A stretch of DNA of 64,000 nucleotides from an uncultured Prevotella sp. GTDB taxonomy: Bacteria; Bacteroidota; Bacteroidia; Bacteroidales; Bacteroidaceae. Numbering within the stretch: the first letter of the stretch is position 1; the number at the start of each line of letters is the position of its first letter. Below the pieces are notes generated by a model that did not search any database, had not been told where the DNA came from, and saw only the letters and a program-made list of their open reading frames with translations. Below, piece by piece: positions 8,758 to 19,245 of the stretch. The position numbers and the translations under genes are program-made. Where the stretch lies: the NCBI GenBank assembly GCA_946540435.1, contig CAMNII010000007.1:1-64000 (forward strand), read 5' to 3'.

Positions 8758-10626
8758 TTAGCTTAACAACTGCTCTATTTCCTGTTGGCGAAGAATTCCG
8801 AGTATTAGCTTTCCGTCGGGGGTGTAATTGACATTGGAGCAGGCGAAGAGCTGATTGACGAGGTTTTCCATTTCTTCATTTCCCATCACCTGCCCATAGG
8901 GGATGGCAGCGCGTGTCGCCAGTTTCAGTGCGAGGGCGTGGGTGACTTGTTCGCCGGAGAACTGACCGGTCTCGGCAGCGGTGTCGACAAGGTCCTGTAG
9001 GAGGGCAGGCAGCGAGAGTCCTTCGAGTCCTCCGGGTACGCCGTTGATGGCATAATCTCCCCCGCCGAGGCTTTCAAGTTCAAACCCCATTGCTTGTAGT
9101 TCCGGGAGTATTTTCTGCATGACCTGCACATTGGTGGCCGAGAGGTGGAGTATTTCGGGAAAGAGTACTTTCTGTGTTATCATCGTCTTTCCCTCGATAT
9201 TCTTGAGATAGCTGTCGTATAGTGTCCTGACATGTGCCCGATGCTGGTCGATGACCATCAAGCCCGACTTCACTGCCGTCATGATATATTTCCCCTTATA
9301 CTGATAATGTATGGGCGACTTTTCGACGATGGTATCAGCCGGTCCTGTCGGCTCTTCATCGTTGTCAGGGATATGGCTTGTGGGCAGTTCGTCGGGTTGT
9401 TCGAAGAGCCCTTGCGTCGCTGGTTTCGACCGTGTGGGCTCCAGCCCTGCATAGAGCGTTTCCCAGTCGGTTGCCGTCGCGCGCTGTCGGGGCTGATACT
9501 GTTTCGGTGTGCTGTCGCGGAAAGGGTTATACTGCGGATTAGCGTCGACGACGGGAACGGGAGCCTGATGATGGTCGGGGTTATAGACCGGTATGTCGGC
9601 TTGAGCGGGATTGGTGAAGTCAATCGAGGGAACCTCGTTGAAGAGTCCGACGGCTTCTCTGACGACAGCCGCGAGTATCTGCCAGATGGCCTGTTCGTTT
9701 TCGAATTTGATTTCCGTCTTGACGGGATGGATATTCACATCGATATCTTGCGGCTGTACTTCGAAGTAGATAAAGTAGGCCACTTGTTCGCCTGCCGGCA
9801 CAAGGCGCTCGAAGGCGTTCATCACTGCTTTATGGAAGTAGGGATGTTTCATGTATCGTCCGTTGACGAAGAAGAACTGGTTGAGGTTTTTCTTCTTTGC
9901 CGACTCCGGTTTCCCCACGAAACCTGTTATCCGGCATATCGTGGTATCGACACTGAGAGGCAGCAGGTCTTGGTTTATCTTTTTCCCAAACACGTCGACG
10001 ATGCGCTGTCGGAGCCCTCCCGGCCGGAAGTTGTACAGTTCGGCGTCGTTGCTATGGAAGGTGAAGGCGATGTCGGGATAGACCAATGCGATGCGCTGGA
10101 AGGCAGTGATGATATTGTTCAGTTCCGTAGCATTTGACTTGAGGAATTTTCTTCTTGCCGGCACGTTATAAAACAGGTTTTCTACTTTGAAGTTACTCCC
10201 CACAGGACAGGAACACGGTTCCTGGTTCAGCACTTTCGAGCCGGCAATGGTGAGGTCGGTTCCCAGTTCGGCATTCTCCTGGCGAGTGACAAGGTGCACC
10301 TGTGCCACGGCAGCTATCGAGGCGAGTGCTTCGCCACGAAACCCCATGGTGCGTAACGAGAAGAGATCGTCGGCATTGGATATCTTCGATGTGGCATGGC
10401 GTTCGAAGGCCAGTCGTGCATCGGTATCCGACATGCCCTTCCCGTCGTCGATAACCTGTATGGAAGTCCTTCCGGCATCAACCACAATGACATGTATGGT
10501 TTTGGCACCGGCATCAACGGCATTCTCTACCAACTCTTTGATGACGCTGGCCGGCCGTTGTATCACTTCTCCTGCTGCTATTTGGTTGGCTACGGAGTCA
10601 GGGAGTAGCTGTATGATATCACTCAT
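8758..10626 (-). CDS. mutL: DNA mismatch repair protein MutL
   Basis: 622 residues. The N-terminal GHKL ATPase shows IAAGEVIQRPASVIKELVENA, DDGKGM and GFRGEALASI. The transducer domain continues to about residue 330, a Pro/Gln-rich linker covers about 340-430, and the C-terminal dimerisation domain follows. In organisms whose MutL is an endonuclease the C-terminal domain carries DQHA(X)2E(X)4E; here the matching segment (near residue 460) reads DQHRAHVRTLYD, with A to R, and both glutamates replaced (V and D). It heads no operon of its own and follows the OstA-like gene by 67 bp. Confidence 0.95.
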   Translation of the reverse strand: MSDIIQLLPDSVANQIAAGEVIQRPASVIKELVENAVDAGAKTIHVIVVDAGRTSIQVIDDGKGMSDTDARLAFERHATSKISNADDLFSLRTMGFRGEALASIAAVAQVHLVTRQENAELGTDLTIAGSKVLNQEPCSCPVGSNFKVENLFYNVPARRKFLKSNATELNNIITAFQRIALVYPDIAFTFHSNDAELYNFRPGGLRQRIVDVFGKKINQDLLPLSVDTTICRITGFVGKPESAKKKNLNQFFFVNGRYMKHPYFHKAVMNAFERLVPAGEQVAYFIYFEVQPQDIDVNIHPVKTEIKFENEQAIWQILAAVVREAVGLFNEVPSIDFTNPAQADIPVYNPDHHQAPVPVVDANPQYNPFRDSTPKQYQPRQRATATDWETLYAGLEPTRSKPATQGLFEQPDELPTSHIPDNDEEPTGPADTIVEKSPIHYQYKGKYIMTAVKSGLMVIDQHRAHVRTLYDSYLKNIEGKTMITQKVLFPEILHLSATNVQVMQKILPELQAMGFELESLGGGDYAINGVPGGLEGLSLPALLQDLVDTAAETGQFSGEQVTHALALKLATRAAIPYGQVMGNEEMENLVNQLFACSNVNYTPDGKLILGILRQQEIEQLLS

Positions 10627-10693
10627 GTTCCGTCGTTAGAATTGTTAATTAGGGGTACCGGGATGCATCCGCTGCCGACTTGGCATCCGGCTC

Positions 10694-10880
10694 TTATTGT
10701 TTTACTTCAGTAGTCTTTTCGGGTTTAGCTTCGGAGACCTCTTCATTTGCTTCTCCGACTGTCCCTTCATGTGTTTCTCCTGAGGCCTCTTCCGGCGTTT
10801 CCCCTGCGTCCTTATCCGGTGTTTCTCCGGAGACCTCTTCGAGGGGCTCCCCTGCGTCCTTATCCGGTATGTCAGACTCG
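10694..10880 (-). repeat. Degenerate repeats encoding an acidic tail
   Basis: The 3' end of the OstA-like gene is built from related units such as IPDKDAGEPLEEVSGE and TPDKDAGETPEEASGE, with decayed copies on either side. They make an acidic, disordered C terminus and could vary in number between strains. Confidence 0.6.
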
Positions 10881-12574
10881 CTGTCTGTTGCCTGCGGCGA
10901 TGCGTTCTGCCCAAGGGTCTGAAGGGGTGCTGAGCGCCGTGTCGTTGTCTTCAGCTTGTTGCCATCACCCTTGCCTCTCCACTCGAAAATATCATCTTTG
11001 TGGCGGGGCCGTAGTTCTTCAAACCACACAAATTCCGGCAGTTTATACTTCTCCGGGGGTATCTGCGTCATGGGATAGAGCGTACTCTGGTGTTTTGGGG
11101 TCCAGATGCGTTCCAGCTGTCTGTCGGCAGAGGTGTACATCTTCAGTGTATCCGTTTCGGTGTAGTTCAGTCCGATGTACGAGCTGTCGCTGTCGTCGAT
11201 GGAGTAATAGATGATTTTGACATTCCCCATGGCCACGGTCCTCCTGATATTTCCGTCGATGAAATAGGCGTCAATCTCCTTTGACGATATCTGGTTGTAG
11301 TTGTCATCGGTCTTTCCCCGCTCAATGGAGAGCGCCTGCCCGATGACGTGTGCCTCACGGATGGTACTGTCGTTGGAATAGGCTTCTATACGTTCGCCCA
11401 GCAACTGACGGGCACCATTCCACACGATGGGATCATAGTACATCGTCATGCAGGAGTCCTTGGAGTTGAAGACAAGCGAGTCGCAGATGGCCTGCAGGTC
11501 TTTTCGATAGGCTCTGACGTGAGGATAGGCATGTACTTTGCGATAGAGCGAATCGGTTCCGATGTTTATGGACACGAGTTTCAGCGTGTCGGCATGCATA
11601 TAGAGGGTGTCGGGACCTTGTGAGAAGTCTTTGACCAAGGCTCGTCCCGTGGCATATCCGTAGCCTGTCTGCTCGTCGTACTGCATATACTCGCAGTTCA
11701 GGGCATTGCGGTTCAGGGTGTCTTCGTAGACCACGTTGCTGAAGGCCTCGCCGTAGCCTGTTGTCTTGTCATACAGCAGGGTATCGGCGGTAATGGCTTT
11801 TTCCTTGTCGATGATGGTCGACCTGCTGACGAGCCTCATGCGCTCCGTCTTTGTGGCATAATACCCGTTGTCGGTGTCCGCATCTGTAGTTCCTGAGGTC
11901 ATATGCGACGGACCGAGTACGTGGGCTTCAGAGATGGTCGTGTCATAGTACAGGGTATCGGTGGTGATGAGATGGTCTTCTCCCTGTAGTTTAACGTTGA
12001 AGAAGAAGCGTGCCAGGCGGGTGTCGGTATGGTATTCCCCCCAGTCGGCAACGAGTTTATCTGTTCCGTCAATGAGTGTACCTCCCTCGAAGAAGTAGGC
12101 CACCTCATAGAGTCTGTCGTAGTTCAGGCTGTCGGTATAGAGAGTCTGCTTTCGGTGTCGTAGCACGACTTTCTTTCTGGCGTGCATCTCTTGCCGTTGT
12201 CCGTCGTAGTCGCCATGGTCGCAGGTGAGCGAGAGGGTGTCACCCTGCGTATAGCGTACGTGGCCGAAGGCCTTTACGGCATTGGCTTCTTGAAAGAAAT
12301 AGGCACTGTCGCATTTCAGTGTTCCTCCCTGGTGGTGGAACACCACATTCCCGCTGACAATCTGTGCGAAGCGTGTGACGGGGTCGGGAGCGTTGATGTT
12401 GTAGCGTAGCTCGTCGGCGTGTTCCAGATAGACTCTGTCATCGCCTTTTCCCTTTCCTTTCTGGGCATTGGCGACCGTCAGGGGTAACCATAGCGCAAGC
12501 AGGCACAGAACCATTATTCTGAAGGCCCTATGCCCGCGTATGCGTTTTGTATCGTTATGTAACGGTCCTGTCAT
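10694..12574 (-). CDS. OstA/LptD-N-like outer-membrane transport protein
   Basis: 626 residues. A hydrophobic N-terminal segment (IMVLCLLALWLPLTVANAQ) reads as a signal peptide. Residues about 40-500 consist of the short beta-turn repeats of OstA/LptA-like jellyroll domains (LKCDSAYFFQEANAVKAFG, LTCDHGDYDGQ, ADTLLYDKTTGYGEAFSNV). This fold carries LPS across the periplasm in Lpt systems. It lacks the full LptD barrel, so an LptA/OstA-like role is inferred. The last 70 residues are a Glu/Pro/Thr-rich repetitive tail. Its start overlaps the stop of the SurA-like gene by 4 bp, tying it to outer-membrane assembly. Confidence 0.82.
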   Translation of the reverse strand: MTGPLHNDTKRIRGHRAFRIMVLCLLALWLPLTVANAQKGKGKGDDRVYLEHADELRYNINAPDPVTRFAQIVSGNVVFHHQGGTLKCDSAYFFQEANAVKAFGHVRYTQGDTLSLTCDHGDYDGQRQEMHARKKVVLRHRKQTLYTDSLNYDRLYEVAYFFEGGTLIDGTDKLVADWGEYHTDTRLARFFFNVKLQGEDHLITTDTLYYDTTISEAHVLGPSHMTSGTTDADTDNGYYATKTERMRLVSRSTIIDKEKAITADTLLYDKTTGYGEAFSNVVYEDTLNRNALNCEYMQYDEQTGYGYATGRALVKDFSQGPDTLYMHADTLKLVSINIGTDSLYRKVHAYPHVRAYRKDLQAICDSLVFNSKDSCMTMYYDPIVWNGARQLLGERIEAYSNDSTIREAHVIGQALSIERGKTDDNYNQISSKEIDAYFIDGNIRRTVAMGNVKIIYYSIDDSDSSYIGLNYTETDTLKMYTSADRQLERIWTPKHQSTLYPMTQIPPEKYKLPEFVWFEELRPRHKDDIFEWRGKGDGNKLKTTTRRSAPLQTLGQNASPQATDSESDIPDKDAGEPLEEVSGETPDKDAGETPEEASGETHEGTVGEANEEVSEAKPEKTTEVKQ

Positions 12575-14028
12575 TTAACCCATCCTTGGTATTGGTATTT
12601 CCCGTTCTTATATTTATCTTTCATCCAGACATGGGTGCGCTTGATTTTCTCTTCAACCCAGTTATGGAGGAATTTAGCACGCTCTTTGTTCATCACGACA
12701 TTTTTCATCACCTGATAATCTTCGCTGATGGTGGCCGTATGCGCGTCGATACGTTCTTTCAACTTCACGATGGCACATACCTGCTTGCCTCTGTTGTTAA
12801 TCATCCGGAAGGCTGGCGAGATCTCCCCTACTTTGAGGTTGGCTACGGCCTGTTGTATTTCCGTAGGCAACTGGTCCATACGGAAGCGTGACGTAATGGT
12901 TCGTGTCTGCTGGTTCTTGTAAGCCATCAGTCCGTGGTTGCTGCGGGTGTCCTTGTCGTCAGAAACGTAGAAGGCCGCTTCTTCGAAGGAGAATTTCCCG
13001 TTACGGATGTCATCGGCCAGGGAGTCGAGTTTCTGCTGGGTCTCCACCAAGCTTTCCTCCGTCACCTTCGGGTTCTTAAGGATATGGCGCACATTGATTT
13101 TGTCGCCTCGCTTGTCAATGAGCTGGATGATGTGGTAGCCGAATTCCGACTCGACTATTTTCGATATTTTCTTCGGGTCGGTGAGGTTGAAAGCGGCAGC
13201 AGCGAAAGCCGGGTCGAGTTCTCCTCGTCCCATATACCCGATTTCTCCACCCTGGCGTCGGCTTCCGTCTTCGGAATAGAGCTGGGCAAGGGTGGCAAAA
13301 GTGATTTCCCCTCGTGTAACGCGGTCAGTGTAGTTACGCAGTTCGTCTTTCACGCGGTTGATTTCCTCTATGGCAATCTTTGGGCGCTTGGTGATAATCT
13401 CCACTTCCACCTCTGTGGGCACGAAGGGGATGCTGTCCTCCGGCAGGTTGCGGAAGTAGTCGCGCACCTCCGACGGTGTCACGACGACGTCTTCGACGAG
13501 TTTCTGACGCATTTGCCCTATCATCTCGGAATTACGGAAGTCATCGACCATATCAGCACGCATCTGTGCCACGGTTTTCTTTTGATATTCCTCGAGCTTC
13601 TCCTGCGAACCGATGATGTTAATCCACTCGTTGATTTGCTGTTCAACGGCACGCTGCACCTCGGTATCGGTGATTTCAATAGAGTCCAGTTCGGCTTGAT
13701 GGAGGAACAGCTTATTGACAGCAATCTGTTCCGGTATCAGGTAGTCTGGGTCGCCGTCCCATTTCATATTCTCCAAATCAGCCTGCATGCGCATGTTTTC
13801 CACGTCTGACTTGAGTATAGGCTCGTTACCCACGATCCATATCACTTCATCAAGGATGCTGCCTTCTGGCACTTCCACGCTGGGTGTCGGGGTGACGACC
13901 GAGTCACCGGTAGCCGTGGCCGTCATGGCGTGTGGCAGCGTACCTTTCCTCGTCGGCATACTATTCCCTGTGGCATATGCCAGCAGTGCACAGGCTGTTG
14001 CGGCAATGATTGTTAGTCTTTTCTTCAT
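12571..14028 (-). CDS. SurA-like peptidyl-prolyl isomerase (two parvulin domains)
   Basis: 485 residues with signal peptide KKRLTIIAATACALLAYATG. A SurA N-terminal helical domain (about 50-170) is followed by a first parvulin domain (GEITFATLAQLYSEDGS, RQGGEIGYMGRGELDPAF) and a second, weaker one (NVRHILKNPKVTEE, GKFSFEEAAFYVSDD). It is a periplasmic chaperone for outer-membrane proteins. It is 36 bp downstream of a second parvulin gene and overlaps the OstA-like gene by 4 bp, so the three are probably one transcript. Confidence 0.9.
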   Translation of the reverse strand: MKKRLTIIAATACALLAYATGNSMPTRKGTLPHAMTATATGDSVVTPTPSVEVPEGSILDEVIWIVGNEPILKSDVENMRMQADLENMKWDGDPDYLIPEQIAVNKLFLHQAELDSIEITDTEVQRAVEQQINEWINIIGSQEKLEEYQKKTVAQMRADMVDDFRNSEMIGQMRQKLVEDVVVTPSEVRDYFRNLPEDSIPFVPTEVEVEIITKRPKIAIEEINRVKDELRNYTDRVTRGEITFATLAQLYSEDGSRRQGGEIGYMGRGELDPAFAAAAFNLTDPKKISKIVESEFGYHIIQLIDKRGDKINVRHILKNPKVTEESLVETQQKLDSLADDIRNGKFSFEEAAFYVSDDKDTRSNHGLMAYKNQQTRTITSRFRMDQLPTEIQQAVANLKVGEISPAFRMINNRGKQVCAIVKLKERIDAHTATISEDYQVMKNVVMNKERAKFLHNWVEEKIKRTHVWMKDKYKNGKYQYQGWVK

Positions 14029-14064
14029 CAGTATTGCTAAGACGTTTCCTGGTCTTGTAAATGA

Positions 14065-15486
14065 TTAATGCTTATTCACCGTAGCGAGCACTTTCTTGTC
14101 TACCTCGATGACAGCATCCTTACGGAGTGCGGCCACCCACTGCTTCATCAGGTATTCCTGGTAGTCGCTGACCACCTGGCCCTTCACATCGTCGAGTTCT
14201 TTGGGAGCCTTGAGCAGCTTGCCGAATGTTGCCGTGTTGGGGAAGTTCTTCATCACGGTTACTGTGGTATCGACCTTAAAGATGTCGTGGTCGACAATGA
14301 CATTATCACCTTTCTTGAAGTATCCCTTGTCAACTCTGATGCGCAGGATGCTATCGTTGTTGAAGGTTTCACGGAGCACCTTGTTCCACTCGGCAAATGG
14401 TATTTTCTTGATGGCTTTCTTCACTGCCTTGACGTCAGCTACCTCTTTCGTACGATAGGCGATACCCTTGAAACGGGGTTCTTCCCAGGTGTAGTTTTTC
14501 TTGTTCTTCTTGAAGAAACGAGTCAGGCCGTCCACGTCTTCCTGAGCTTTCTTCCACACGTTACGCTGGGAGAGTTCGATGGCGAGCACACCGTCGTGAT
14601 ACTCTTTGATAAGGTATTTCAACTCATCGTCCTTTGCCACCATTTCCTGGCGTTTCTCGGCGAGGATCTGCTCTTCGGTTTTTCCTGTCTGCGTCTGTAT
14701 GTCCTTGATCTTCTGGCTGACGATCTGGTCACGAATGCCGCGACGTTCAATGAAGTTGATGATGTCGGCACGCATAGAGTCGTACGGGAAGAACAGACGC
14801 TTCTCCAGGAGCTTGACGATATGCCATCCGAACTGAGTGGTGAAGGGCTGGCTCACCTGTCCGGGCTCTAAGCTGTAGATGACGTTTTCAAACTCGGGGA
14901 CGGTATATCCTTTTTCCACCCATCCCAGTTCGCCACCGCGCGGTGCGGATCCGTCGGCAGAATACTTCCTGGCCAGCTCGGCAAAGTCGCCGCCACCGAC
15001 AAGAACCTTATAGATGCTGTCGATGCGTTCCTTGGCGGCCTCTTGCTCCTGAGCTGTTGCCTGCTGCCCCATACGGATGAGGATATGTGCGGGTCTGACC
15101 AGTCCGCCTGCCGAGTCTACACGCTGCTGAGTCTTGGTATAGATCTCACGAGCCTTCGCTTCCACGTCGGCATCAGTGATGAGAGCAGGCCGTATCTGCT
15201 GGTCGCGATACTGCTCATATTCTTTCTTCAACGACTGTATCGTGTCGAGTTGCAGCTTGATGGCTTCCTGTACTTTGAGTTTATAGTCTACAAACAAGTC
15301 GACGTATTCTTCTACAGACTTCTTGTCAATGACGCCATCAGTATTGTTCTTATTATAGGAGTACTCAAATTCTGAGCGTGGTACAGCCTCGCCATTGATG
15401 GTCATGATGACGGGGTCGTCTTTGGTCTGTGCACCCGCTGCTGTTGCAACGAGCAGCAGGGCTGCGGTGATGATTCTTGTTTTCAT
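14065..15486 (-). CDS. Parvulin-type peptidyl-prolyl isomerase
   Basis: 473 residues from the ATG at 15486, whose translation begins with the signal peptide KTRIITAALLLVATAAGAQ; ten codons of open frame upstream are ignored. The protein has a helical N terminus (SEFEYSYNKNNTDGVIDKKS), then one clear parvulin domain at about 120-220 (RPAHILIRMGQ, DFAELARKYSADGSAPRGGE, FGWHIVKLLEKR), and a lysine-rich C-terminal half. It is likely a periplasmic folding factor acting with its neighbour. The 79-bp gap to guaB upstream shows no clear TAnnTTTG box, so it may read through from guaB. Confidence 0.9.
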   Translation of the reverse strand: MKTRIITAALLLVATAAGAQTKDDPVIMTINGEAVPRSEFEYSYNKNNTDGVIDKKSVEEYVDLFVDYKLKVQEAIKLQLDTIQSLKKEYEQYRDQQIRPALITDADVEAKAREIYTKTQQRVDSAGGLVRPAHILIRMGQQATAQEQEAAKERIDSIYKVLVGGGDFAELARKYSADGSAPRGGELGWVEKGYTVPEFENVIYSLEPGQVSQPFTTQFGWHIVKLLEKRLFFPYDSMRADIINFIERRGIRDQIVSQKIKDIQTQTGKTEEQILAEKRQEMVAKDDELKYLIKEYHDGVLAIELSQRNVWKKAQEDVDGLTRFFKKNKKNYTWEEPRFKGIAYRTKEVADVKAVKKAIKKIPFAEWNKVLRETFNNDSILRIRVDKGYFKKGDNVIVDHDIFKVDTTVTVMKNFPNTATFGKLLKAPKELDDVKGQVVSDYQEYLMKQWVAALRKDAVIEVDKKVLATVNKH

Positions 15487-15565
15487 AGTTCTGAATACAT
15501 TCCCTTGTCTTACCATGGACGAGGGTTGTTATACATTATATTATATAATAATCTCTTGAAGGTTG

Positions 15566-17065
<1,500 letters not shown>

Positions 17066-17075
17066 TTATTGGATG

Positions 17076-17083
17076 CAAAGGTA
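17076..17083 (-). promoter_or_regulatory. -7 promoter box of guaB
   Basis: TACCTTTG on the minus strand, 26 bp before the guaB ATG. No good -33 box is seen. Confidence 0.45.
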
Positions 17084-17176
17084 ATACTTTTTCCGCACTT
17101 AATCTTTTCTTTCGCTGTTTTTCTCATGTGCTTTAATACGTTTTAACGCTGAAAAGATGAAAAATATCCCTTTTCC

Positions 17177-17208
17177 TTTGGTTTTGCCCCTTCTTCTTCG
17201 TAATTTTG
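17177..17208 (+). promoter_or_regulatory. Promoter of the glycosyltransferase gene
   Basis: TTTG (17177-17180), 20 bp, TAATTTTG (17201-17208): both elements match. It overlaps the first codons of the longer open frame at 17206 and therefore fixes the start at 17227. Confidence 0.65.
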
Positions 17209-17226
17209 CAAGTGTTTTATCCAACT

Positions 17227-18393
17227 ATGAAAATACTATACGACTATCGCATCTTCGACGACCAGATATTCGGAGGCATCTCAAACAGTTTCGTACAGCT
17301 CATCAGCCATCTGCCGGCTGACGTGGACTACGAGATTGCTGTTGCCGAGAGTAACAATGTGCACCTCCGAAACAGCGGGCTGATGGACATCCCGCCCCTA
17401 CTCGACCCGCCCGAGCATTTCATCCTTCACAGAAAGAAGAGTCTGAAATACCAACGATCGCTCTATAAGCGGTTCAGCCGGATCTTCCCGTCAAAAACAA
17501 GTCTCGGGCGCAACATGCTCTGTTCCATCAATGCGCTGAAGTGCGGAGATTTCGACGTGTTCCACCCTACCTATTTCTACGACTACTTCCTACCCTACCT
17601 CAACGGCAAGCCTTTCGTACTCACCGTTCACGACATGGTGGCTGAGCGATACTTCCGACGAAACGACTTCCAAGTGGTGAAGAAACGTAAGCTCGTGGAG
17701 CAGGCCGCCCACATCATCACCGTATCCCGACATACCAAAGACGACCTCATGGATATGCTCCACGTGCCTGAGGAACGTATCACCGTCATCTATCATGGTG
17801 CGCCCAAACCCATCGTTTGCGATGATGAAGCACCACTTGTTGAAGGTCCGTACCTACTCTTCGTTGGCCATCGCATCAGCTATAAGAACTTCCGCCCAAT
17901 GGTACGCTCGCTCGTACCCGTCCTGCAACGGCATCCCGGGCTGCGCCTGGTCTGTACAGGGCATCCCTTCCGTCCTGACGAAGAGAAGTTCCTCCAGTCG
18001 CTTGGGATCACTGACAGGATTATCCAGATGCGTCCCGACGACCATGGACTCGCCAACCTATACCAACATGCCGTCTGCTTTCTGTTTCCCTCTCTCTACG
18101 AAGGCTTTGGCATCCCCATCCTCGAAGCCTGGCAAGCCAACTGTCCCGTCCTCCTCAACACAGCCAGCTGCTTCCCGGAAGTAGCCGGCGACGCTGCCGT
18201 CTTCTTCCATCTCAACGACACCACAGATGACCTCGAGGACGTCGTGGAAGACTTCTTCACCTGGACACCCGAAAAGCGGCAGCAACTCATTGCCCGTCAA
18301 CAGCAACGACTGACATGCTACGACTGGCAGGCCTCAGCAAACCAACTGGCCGATGTTTACCGGAAAGTAGCAGAAGAGCATCGTTGTAAATGA
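17227..18393 (+). CDS. Glycosyltransferase, GT4-like (GT-B fold)
   Basis: 388 residues. The N-terminal Rossmann domain starts KILYDYRIFDDQIFGGISN, with the acceptor-side motif FVLTVHDMVAERYF. The C-terminal nucleotide-sugar domain has LFVGHRISYKNFRPMV and the E-x7-E signature region FPSLYEGFGIPILEAWQANCPVLL. This is the retaining group-1 type used for lipopolysaccharide or capsule sugars. It is a lone transferase with no polysaccharide cluster beside it, so the acceptor is unknown. Confidence 0.92.
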   Translation: MKILYDYRIFDDQIFGGISNSFVQLISHLPADVDYEIAVAESNNVHLRNSGLMDIPPLLDPPEHFILHRKKSLKYQRSLYKRFSRIFPSKTSLGRNMLCSINALKCGDFDVFHPTYFYDYFLPYLNGKPFVLTVHDMVAERYFRRNDFQVVKKRKLVEQAAHIITVSRHTKDDLMDMLHVPEERITVIYHGAPKPIVCDDEAPLVEGPYLLFVGHRISYKNFRPMVRSLVPVLQRHPGLRLVCTGHPFRPDEEKFLQSLGITDRIIQMRPDDHGLANLYQHAVCFLFPSLYEGFGIPILEAWQANCPVLLNTASCFPEVAGDAAVFFHLNDTTDDLEDVVEDFFTWTPEKRQQLIARQQQRLTCYDWQASANQLADVYRKVAEEHRCK

Positions 18394-18446
18394 GCCATGC
18401 TTCTCGCCCCATCAGGAGCCACAAGCCTCACAATCGGGGTTTACAT

Positions 18447-18711
18447 TTATAGATATATAAAGCACGTACCATCCTGGCAGAACTGATTGCTGCAGTAGTC
18501 GTAGGTGGCGGTGACGCCAACGGCGAAGACATACCACTCAGGCAGGTTAAGCATGTTGTAGCTGACAGATAATCCGGCAGTTGTCTTGTACTCTGCGGTG
18601 GATGGCGCACCGATTCCCGGTCTGGCGGCAGGAACCAGCTGCCCTGCGTCAGGGAATTCCTATCCTGCCGCCATGAGGTTGAAGCAACAGGCTGAGGAGG
18701 AGGGATGTCTT
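18447..18711 (-). pseudogene. Eroded outer-membrane beta-barrel gene
   Basis: In the 355 bp between the glycosyltransferase and the next gene the minus strand still encodes a C-terminal barrel fragment, with strands such as KTTAGLSVSYNML and WYVFAVGVTATYDY, ending at a TAA (18447-18449). In another frame about 30 codons upstream there is a signal-peptide-like stretch (KTSLLLSLLLQP). Stops (a TAG just before 18659) and a frameshift separate the two, and most of the body is missing. I read this as the decayed remnant of a porin-like gene; the original family cannot be told. Confidence 0.5.
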
Positions 18712-18748
18712 TTATACCATATATTAAGACAGTATAGAGGCGGAAGAA

Positions 18749-18886
18749 CTATCCCTTTTTGCGTTTCTTCCTCTCGTTCCATTCGTAGACAACGGAGATG
18801 GCACTCACCACTACGCCTGCCAACCCGACCAGCAAGCAGATCAATCCGAAATTCTCTTTTGCCCAATTCGTCAAAGACTCCATCAT
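18749..18886 (-). CDS. Small single-pass membrane protein (45 aa)
   Basis: A 45-residue ORF: a short amphipathic start (MMESLTNWAKENFG), one 19-residue hydrophobic helix (LICLLVGLAGVVVSAISVV), and a strongly basic tail (YEWNERKKRKKG). The architecture is typical of small inner-membrane proteins. A TATCTTTG promoter box lies at 18919-18926, giving a leader of about 30 nt. The second ATG at 18883 could be the real start. I do not recognise the family. Confidence 0.6.
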   Translation of the reverse strand: MMESLTNWAKENFGLICLLVGLAGVVVSAISVVYEWNERKKRKKG

Positions 18887-18918
18887 AAGCATTCTATGTT
18901 TGCAGTGTCATTACGGTG

Positions 18919-18926
18919 CAAAGATA
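18919..18926 (-). promoter_or_regulatory. -7 box of the 45-aa membrane protein gene
   Basis: TATCTTTG on the minus strand, a full match to TAnnTTTG, about 30 bp before the start codon. Confidence 0.45.
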
Positions 18927-19013
18927 CAAAAAAAAATGAGTAAGAAAGAAAAAAAACGAATTTGTCTTGTTCTTCTCTTGTTTTTAACGCGGGTTTTTCT
19001 GTTGATTTTCCGA

Positions 19014-19053
19014 AAGACAAAGGGGATGCACTCAAGTGCATCCCCTTTGTCTT
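19014..19053 (-). terminator. Long perfect hairpin abutting tRNA-Arg
   Basis: Arms 19014-19032 and 19035-19053 are perfectly complementary over 19 bp with a 2-nt loop (core GGGGATGCACT). On the minus strand it starts one base after the tRNA 3' end. The T tract after it is short (CTTTCGG), so it may serve as terminator, as a 3'-processing signal, or both. Confidence 0.6.
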
Positions 19054-19054
19054 G

Positions 19055-19128
19055 TGACTCCCGCGGGATTCAAACCCACAACCTTCTGATCCGTAGTCAG
19101 ATGCTCTATTCAGTTGAGCTAGGGAGCC
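19055..19128 (-). tRNA. tRNA-Arg (ACG)
   Basis: A 74-nt cloverleaf. Acceptor strands GGCTCCC and GGGAGTC pair with one G-T wobble; the D arm is AGCTCAACTGAATAGAGCAT; the anticodon arm is TCTGA-CTACGGA-TCAGA with anticodon ACG; the T loop contains GGTTTGAATCC. Discriminator A; the CCA end is not encoded. The wobble A is expected to be deaminated to inosine to read CGU, CGC and CGA. Confidence 0.95.
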
Positions 19129-19149
19129 TCCTTGTTTGTTTTGCGGTTG

Positions 19150-19181
19150 CAAAGTTATAAAGATTTTCCGAAACAGCCAAA
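19150..19181 (-). promoter_or_regulatory. Promoter of tRNA-Arg
   Basis: On the minus strand TTTG (19178-19181), 20 bp, TAACTTTG (19150-19157), 21 bp before the tRNA 5' end. Confidence 0.65.
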
Positions 19182-19245
19182 CTTTTTCTTAAGTTTTTTT
19201 CCTTACATGCGATTTTTATTGGTTTTTCGACTGTCGGATGCCTCT

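Noticed and set aside
9232-10137. 301-codon ORF opposite mutL
   Set aside because: Antisense shadow of mutL; no motif.
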